NCBI RefSeq assembly: GCF_017874215.1
Contig: NZ_JAGGLB010000022.1
Location: forward strand, 124,001 to 188,000
Source of the DNA: Paenibacillus eucommiae
Lineage (GTDB): Bacteria; Bacillota; Bacilli; Paenibacillales; NBRC-103111
Direction of reading: 5' to 3'
DNA: 64,000 nt
How positions within the stretch are numbered: position 1 is the first letter of the stretch; each line of letters starts with the position of its first letter. Shown here in pieces: positions 59,547-64,000 of the stretch. The translations under genes were made by a program, and so were the position numbers. The notes under the pieces are model-generated. The model ran no database searches. It saw only the letters and a list, made by a program, of their open reading frames with translations, and was not told the origin of the DNA.

Positions 59547-59561
59547 ATGGAATCATTCCAT
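59547..59561. promoter_or_regulatory. Candidate enhancer palindrome ATGGAATCATTCCAT
   Basis: A perfect 15-bp palindrome, about 120 bp upstream of the -24 element, where sigma-54 activators usually bind. It is the strongest inverted repeat in this gap. Confidence 0.5.
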
Positions 59562-59599
59562 AAAATCGGACACTTTTTTCGTTATATGTAGATTTAAAG

Positions 59600-59749
59600 C
59601 CACCTAAAGATCGTTAAGGACATGAGGTCCGCTATTCCTCTATCTGGATGCATATCTGACCCTTTGGCACAAATAAAGGAACTGAGGTCCGTAAGTATCC
59701 CTAAAATAGGGAGAAAAGCGGCAATTAAGGGCTTCAGGCTCATAATTAC
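59600..59749. other. Intergenic stretch with a repeated GACATGAGGTCCG word
   Basis: AAGGACATGAGGTCCGC (near 59613) and AAGGAACTGAGGTCCGTA (near 59678) are related and resemble the GGACAT words of the neighbouring intergenic regions. No gene is seen. Confidence 0.4.
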
Positions 59750-59785
59750 AAAAAAACCCTCTGCAGCAAGCTGCAAAGGATTTTT
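59750..59785 (-). terminator. Terminator after the stalk-domain lipoprotein gene
   Basis: On the minus strand CCTTTGCAGC and GCTGCAGAGG form a stem followed by GTTTTTTT. It lies 10 bp beyond the stop codon. Confidence 0.8.
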
Positions 59786-59794
59786 ACATATGGG

Positions 59795-61423
59795 TTAATC
59801 CCGGTTTAAAAAGACGGTTTTCGTGCTGCTTTCCCACTCCAGATTAAAGTCAAGACTTGTAGCAAGGAATCTCAGCGGTACAAAGAGGAAATCGCTCTCC
59901 ATTAAGACGGCCGGGCTATCCAATTTCACCTTGGCCCCATCAACTGTAGCTATATCGCTATCAATTGTTACTGTAATAGGCTTCCCTGTTCTTCTGTCCT
60001 TAAGGGTTATCTGGTCCATATCTTCATTCCATTCAAGGTCTACACCAAACTCCTCCGAGTTTAGTTCAATAGGAACCATCGCAACCCCTTTACTATTGAT
60101 AAATGGATTTATCGAATATTCTTCATATTCATTGCTTTCACCCAAATAAATCGAGAAATCTTTTCTAGTGATTTTCAGATCATCTTTGAGCAGCTTGTAA
60201 AACTGTGAGTTCGGATCCCAATTATTAAGCATCGCATATTCATTGACCGATTGCATATCATCGAGTTCCCATGCACCCGCTGAAAGATCAATCTTATCGC
60301 TGGTTACCGGCTTATTCAAATTCCAGTTTTCCATATCCGTTTTGATTTTGATAGCGGAAATAGGAGACGAATCTTCGCCGATCGGAATGTGTAAGTCCAC
60401 TTGGGCTTTACGTATTAATTTATCTTGATCAAAATAAAGATCAAGCTTGACGGACGTCTGATCACTAAGCAATGTCGTGATCTCGGAGCCTATCAAAGAT
60501 TCCTCTGAAGCCTGCAACTCGGTTTCGATTGATTTCAAGGCAGATTTCAACAAAGTCTGAATCGTTGTTGAGGCAAATTCCACAACCAATGTCTTGTTAT
60601 CCATGTAAGCATTCAGTAAATCAGGTACCAAAGTACCGCCTAACATTTCTCCAACAGATTCCATTCCTGAAGCTCCAAGCTCCGCTTCCTGAGCCGCTTG
60701 AATGCTCTTTTTAATTGTTGGCATTAGTGCATCATAGAACTGTCCGATTAACTCCTTCAGTCCCTTTTCATCGGCAATTAAATTAGTAAGAAATTTCTTC
60801 ACTAAGCCTTCCAGCTCATTGCCATAAATCTCGGCATGCAGCTTTTTCAAACTTAAATTTTCATTATTGACTTGAGCTGTGGTCTGCTCCAGACTAATTT
60901 TCTTCGGATTAGGGGCGCTTTGAATAATAAATTTAGCAGCAGATGGAATAAGTTCATATACCTTCTTGGTTAGCTCTTGCTGGAGATCTTCACTTAGCAG
61001 CTCCCCTCCTGCCTGGGTAGGAACTGAAAGTCCGTTTAACACAATCGGCTTCTTCGCACCCTCCACATGGATAATCATTTTCCCGCCGTCGTATACAATT
61101 TGGAACGGAATCGTTCCTTGCGAGTAGCTAAATTCCGCATTGACCGATACATGGTCCTGATCCTGCGTTTTTACCGATTTCAAAATCAGCTTAAAATTCT
61201 GGAGCAATTCAAACATATGTTGTTCATTTTCATTCATCATATCAGTATTGCCTTTAACCAGTTCTACCTCGACTGTGCCCTTTGATTCTCCGGATTTCGT
61301 GCTTACGCTGTTTTGCAGCACCTGTCCGATTTCATAGCCCTGTAAAGCCTCACAACCCGTGACAATAACCAGCAGCAATACCAAAGCTCCAGCTATGCCT
61401 AACTTCCATTTCCTTAGCTTCAT
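59795..61423 (-). CDS. Lipoprotein with C-terminal stalk (copper amine oxidase N) domain
   Basis: The 542-residue protein has a signal peptide (about 1-23) with lipobox VTGC. The long middle part is a mainly helical, lipoprotein-like domain without a family I can name. The last 110 residues (NPFINSKGVAMVPIELNSEE, VDGAKVKLDSPAVLM, LFVPLRFLATSLDFNLEW) are the copper amine oxidase N-terminal-like domain, which despite its name binds no copper in such proteins. It is anchored outside the membrane. ATG has GGAGAGG about 7 nt upstream. Confidence 0.85.
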   Translation of the reverse strand: MKLRKWKLGIAGALVLLLVIVTGCEALQGYEIGQVLQNSVSTKSGESKGTVEVELVKGNTDMMNENEQHMFELLQNFKLILKSVKTQDQDHVSVNAEFSYSQGTIPFQIVYDGGKMIIHVEGAKKPIVLNGLSVPTQAGGELLSEDLQQELTKKVYELIPSAAKFIIQSAPNPKKISLEQTTAQVNNENLSLKKLHAEIYGNELEGLVKKFLTNLIADEKGLKELIGQFYDALMPTIKKSIQAAQEAELGASGMESVGEMLGGTLVPDLLNAYMDNKTLVVEFASTTIQTLLKSALKSIETELQASEESLIGSEITTLLSDQTSVKLDLYFDQDKLIRKAQVDLHIPIGEDSSPISAIKIKTDMENWNLNKPVTSDKIDLSAGAWELDDMQSVNEYAMLNNWDPNSQFYKLLKDDLKITRKDFSIYLGESNEYEEYSINPFINSKGVAMVPIELNSEEFGVDLEWNEDMDQITLKDRRTGKPITVTIDSDIATVDGAKVKLDSPAVLMESDFLFVPLRFLATSLDFNLEWESSTKTVFLNRD

Positions 61424-61542
61424 TCAGTGCCTCTCCTCCATGCGTTCACTTATTTCTAAATCTATGTATTAAATACAAAGATTCCCTAGTCTCATGTTAG
61501 TCTCGAATCCGGCAATCGTCAAGTATAAAATATGATATGAAA

Positions 61543-61990
61543 GACGCCTTGCGGCGCCCTTTGAGGTGCGTGTTCGTTACGATGGTGCATGGAGGAGGGA
61601 ATGGCTGTGGGCTCCAGCCGCTCTTCCGCCCACAGCCATTCCCTCACTCAGCTACAATCGCACGAACAACAAACTCAAACGGGCAGCCTGCAAGGGTTTT
61701 CTCTTGATTGGATGAGATTTCCTAACGGGCAAGGCAAGGTGCTTCGCGCTGGGAATAAAGAGCATCCCCGCCAGAGCGCGCAAGCGAGAGGACCTGCTAC
61801 TTTAACGATGTTTTTCATCGTTAAAAGCACCCGCTCCTCTCCATATTCTTACTTTAACGATGAAAAATATCGTTAAAATCCCTATTCCCCCCCAGTTGAG
61901 GTCATCCCCCTTTTTTAGCGATGAAAAACATCATTAAAGTGGCTGACTGATCTGGAAACACTCGCTTTAACGATCAAAAACATCATTAAG
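61543..61990 (+). repeat. Composite hairpin-rich repeat, copy D
   Basis: It has the head ACGCCTTGCGGCGCCCTTTG, then the long stem GAGGGAATGGCTGTGGG (61595-61611) with CCCACAGCCATTCCCTC (61629-61645), perfectly paired over 17 bp and closed by a short loop without the inner AT-rich repeat. The centre lies at about 61660-61700. The four hairpins are at 61801-61825 (T loop), 61853-61877, 61914-61938 and 61966-61990 (A loops), with spacing 52, 61 and 52 bp. Several arms show C-to-T type changes. Confidence 0.87.
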
Positions 61991-62059
61991 TGAACGTGCC
62001 ACTCAATTACTGAATTGGGGATAGACGGACTACTCCGAGGATGCTCTTTCCAGCCGCTA

Positions 62060-63496
62060 TTAAACTGGCTTATTGATGATTCCTTCGTATTTCTCCAGTT
62101 TTTGATACAAGCTTGATCTGCTGATCCCTAGTTGACGGGCTGTTTCCTGCTTGTCTCCATTTGTATGAACGAGCTTTTCACGGATTAACTGCTCTTCGAA
62201 GCTTTCCAGCTGTTCTTTTAATGAGTTATCCCTGCGGTTGTGTTTACTGCTGTCTTCCCACAGTTCTGCGGGTAAATCTGCCTTCCCGATCCACGTTCCA
62301 TCCATTACATATAAGGCTCGTTCCAGCACGTTCCGCATCTCCCGAACATTACCAGGCCATGAGTAAGCGATCAGCAGTTTCTCAGCTTCAGCTTCGATGC
62401 CATCGGCTTGAATTCCAGTTTCTTCTCTCAGCTGCCGAAGGAGATCATTCAGAATTACCGGTATATCGTTCTGTCTTTCTCTAAGTGGTGGAATCATGAT
62501 GGCTACGACATTCAGCCGATAATACAGATCCTGACGAAACTTTCCCTCCAGCATCAGCTTTCGCAAATCCCGATTTGTCGCAGCAATCACTCTCACGTCG
62601 ATGGCTTCCGGCCGGTCTCCTCCGACCGGTTCGAGTTCCTTTTCCTGCAGCACGCGCAGCAGCTTGACCTGCTGGGTTAAAGGAATTTCGCTGACTTCAT
62701 CCAGGAAAATCGTTCCTTTGTGAGCAAGCGCGAACTTGCCCTTCTTCCCCGTTCGTTTCGCTCCGGTAAAGGAGCCCTCTTTGTACCCGAACAGCTCGGA
62801 TTCGAACAAAGCTTCCGGAATGGCAGCACAGTTCACAGGCACAAACGGACCAAGCCTCCGGCCGCTCTCTCTGTGTATCGCATGTGCAAACAGTTCCTTT
62901 CCCGTCCCACTCTCTCCACTTAACACTACTGTGCTGCTGCTTTTAGCCACCTTGTACGCCAGCAGCTTAAGCTTTTCAATAGATTCGCTCTCACCGATGA
63001 TATGATTAAAGCTGTATTTCACACCTGGGGATTCATATTCCTTTCCTTCGGCATAATGCAAATGGTCTTTAATCTCCCGATATTTAGAATTCATCACAAA
63101 CAGCTTGTCGATATCCTGAAACATGATTTTGCCGACAACCGCGATCAGCTCCCCTTCACTGCGAATCGGGATCCTGCTTGCAATCATCCAATGTCCGTGA
63201 ATCTGCTGAAGATCAGCGATTTCCGCTTTTCCTGTTTTAGCCACGATATGAAGGCGCGTGTTCGGAATGACCTCGGTCACATGCTTGCCGAGCATATCGG
63301 AAATGCTGGTTTTTAAGAATGACGCATAGGTTTGGCTGACGGTCAGAATCGTCCCATTCGCATCGCTAATTACGATACCTTCATAAGCATTTTCCAAGGC
63401 GACTTTATAGAGTTCCAAATCCCGCTGAAGGATTGTCTGCTTATCTTTTGAATCCACAAGAAGTCGATGAACCCATCCGCCCTTGCTAATCTGCAT
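62060..63496 (-). CDS. Sigma-54-dependent activator with PAS domain
   Basis: The 478 residues comprise a PAS domain (about 28-130), an AAA+ domain (about 165-400: GESGTGKE Walker A, ESELFGYKEGSFTGAKR with GSFTGA in place of GAFTGA, IFLDEVSEI Walker B) and a Fis-type HTH (QETARQLGISRSSLYQKLE). It opens sigma-54 promoters on sensing a small ligand or redox state. The nearest such promoter precedes the hydroxybutyrate dehydrogenase gene. ATG has GGGGCAG upstream. It follows the partial gene at the window edge. Confidence 0.93.
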   Translation of the reverse strand: MQISKGGWVHRLLVDSKDKQTILQRDLELYKVALENAYEGIVISDANGTILTVSQTYASFLKTSISDMLGKHVTEVIPNTRLHIVAKTGKAEIADLQQIHGHWMIASRIPIRSEGELIAVVGKIMFQDIDKLFVMNSKYREIKDHLHYAEGKEYESPGVKYSFNHIIGESESIEKLKLLAYKVAKSSSTVVLSGESGTGKELFAHAIHRESGRRLGPFVPVNCAAIPEALFESELFGYKEGSFTGAKRTGKKGKFALAHKGTIFLDEVSEIPLTQQVKLLRVLQEKELEPVGGDRPEAIDVRVIAATNRDLRKLMLEGKFRQDLYYRLNVVAIMIPPLRERQNDIPVILNDLLRQLREETGIQADGIEAEAEKLLIAYSWPGNVREMRNVLERALYVMDGTWIGKADLPAELWEDSSKHNRRDNSLKEQLESFEEQLIREKLVHTNGDKQETARQLGISRSSLYQKLEKYEGIINKPV

Positions 63497-63652
63497 TGTA
63501 TTCTGCCCCCAGAAGTATTTTTTGACTATCCATGCCGAGTATGTTTATTGTTCATTTTACACTAAAATCGCGCCACTGCTCAATGTGTGAGAGATAGGAA
63601 GTCCTCATCGGTTGTATGTTGCCAGAATGATCTCTTGCAAACAAATAGAAAA

Positions 63653-63687
63653 ACAGGCCCACATTCCCTGAAGGAACGTCAACCTGT
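63653..63687 (-). terminator. Terminator of the gene at the window edge
   Basis: ACAGG and CCTGT arms with an inner TTCC/GGAA pair, ending on the minus strand in CCTGTTTTTC. It lies 16 bp beyond the stop at 63704. Confidence 0.7.
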
Positions 63688-63703
63688 CCTATTAAACTAG
63701 CAT

Positions 63704-64000
63704 TTAATGCTCTACAACAACCATCATGTAGCCTTCTATTCCAGGCAGCGGGATGCGGATGTATCCGTCTATAAGCTCATAGGCAAGAGGTTGCTGCGTT
63801 GGCGCTATATAAACAGCCTTCGCACTATCTCCCTTGATACTTACCACACCCCCATGCAGCACAGAATGCTCTTCGATTACATTGTATTTGCCTCTCAGCT
63901 CTGGGTAGGTTACTTTGATGTGGATCATTTCCATGTTCTCTTTGGCAGTTACAGTGACGCGTGCAGTAGAAGGAATATGCTCGAATTTTAGAACTGGATC
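63704..64000 (-). CDS. C-terminal part of a protein cut by the window edge (beta-sandwich tail)
   Basis: The frame is open from the window end to the TGA at 63704, about 98 residues. The end (VYIAPTQQPLAYELIDGYIR, IPLPGIEGYMMVVVEH) resembles C-terminal beta domains of some glycoside hydrolases, but this is only pattern likeness. An internal ATG at 63934 gives a 76-residue frame but lacks a convincing ribosome binding site. Confidence 0.55.
   Translation of the reverse strand, partial: DPVLKFEHIPSTARVTVTAKENMEMIHIKVTYPELRGKYNVIEEHSVLHGGVVSIKGDSAKAVYIAPTQQPLAYELIDGYIRIPLPGIEGYMMVVVEH

Overview
The window reads as chromosome of a Gram-positive Firmicute, most likely Paenibacillus or a close relative. 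Signs of this are strong AGGAGG-type ribosome binding sites, frequent GTG/TTG starts, lipoprotein lipoboxes, a bacterial tyrosine kinase split from its Wzz-like activator, stalk domains of the copper amine oxidase N-terminal type, and a yvgKLM-like molybdate locus. No rRNA, tRNA, CRISPR array or complete insertion sequence was seen.

Layout. 1-12.6 kb: a surface polysaccharide locus. An eight-gene leftward operon (10071 down to 2520) encodes a Wzz-like protein, a BY-kinase, a priming sugar transferase, Fcl, Gmd, a WcaI-like glycosyltransferase, a WcaF-like acetyltransferase and ManC, so it makes and primes GDP-fucose. It is flanked by a DUF4910 protein on one side. On the other side lie an XRE repressor, a short tyrosine-recombinase-like protein and a LytR-CpsA-Psr ligase. 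Five copies of a 15-bp palindrome, GATAC-N5-GTATC, mark this block. One copy fills the -35/-10 spacer of the operon promoter.

12.8-21.1 kb: a GH73-like glucosaminidase, a CatB/Vat-like acetyltransferase with an attenuator-like leader, a heterodimeric ABC exporter and a large hybrid sensor kinase. 22.1-25.1 kb: an FAD oxidoreductase, a SIS isomerase and a ROK protein.

25.2-48.3 kb: mostly leftward catabolic genes. They include a 2-oxoacid dehydrogenase complex whose E2 is split into a free lipoyl domain and a free catalytic domain, then short-chain dehydrogenases, 2-hydroxyacid dehydrogenases, a lactonase, a large glycosidase-like protein, a GntR/FCD regulator, an M20 peptidase, a D-threonine-aldolase-type enzyme, MgtE and an enolase-superfamily dehydratase. 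A 17-bp motif (AATTGTCAACSGTTTAC) sits before three of these transcription units.

48.5-51.8 kb: a molybdate regulator and modAB, followed by a truncated Rpn-like gene. 51.9-56.1 kb: a second sugar-acid type cluster with its own GntR/FCD regulator. 56.7-63.5 kb: 3-hydroxybutyrate dehydrogenase and 3-hydroxyacyl-CoA dehydrogenase, separated by an insertion-like block, then a stalk-domain lipoprotein and a sigma-54 activator. A good -24/-12 promoter and an upstream palindrome precede the hydroxybutyrate dehydrogenase gene.

The most unusual feature is a composite, hairpin-rich, non-coding repeat present at four loci (1.8, 21-22, 37 and 61.5 kb). It has a conserved head, a long stem with compensatory changes, a conserved centre, and an array of four TTTAACGATG/CATCGTTAAA hairpins spaced about 51, 62 and 51 bp apart.
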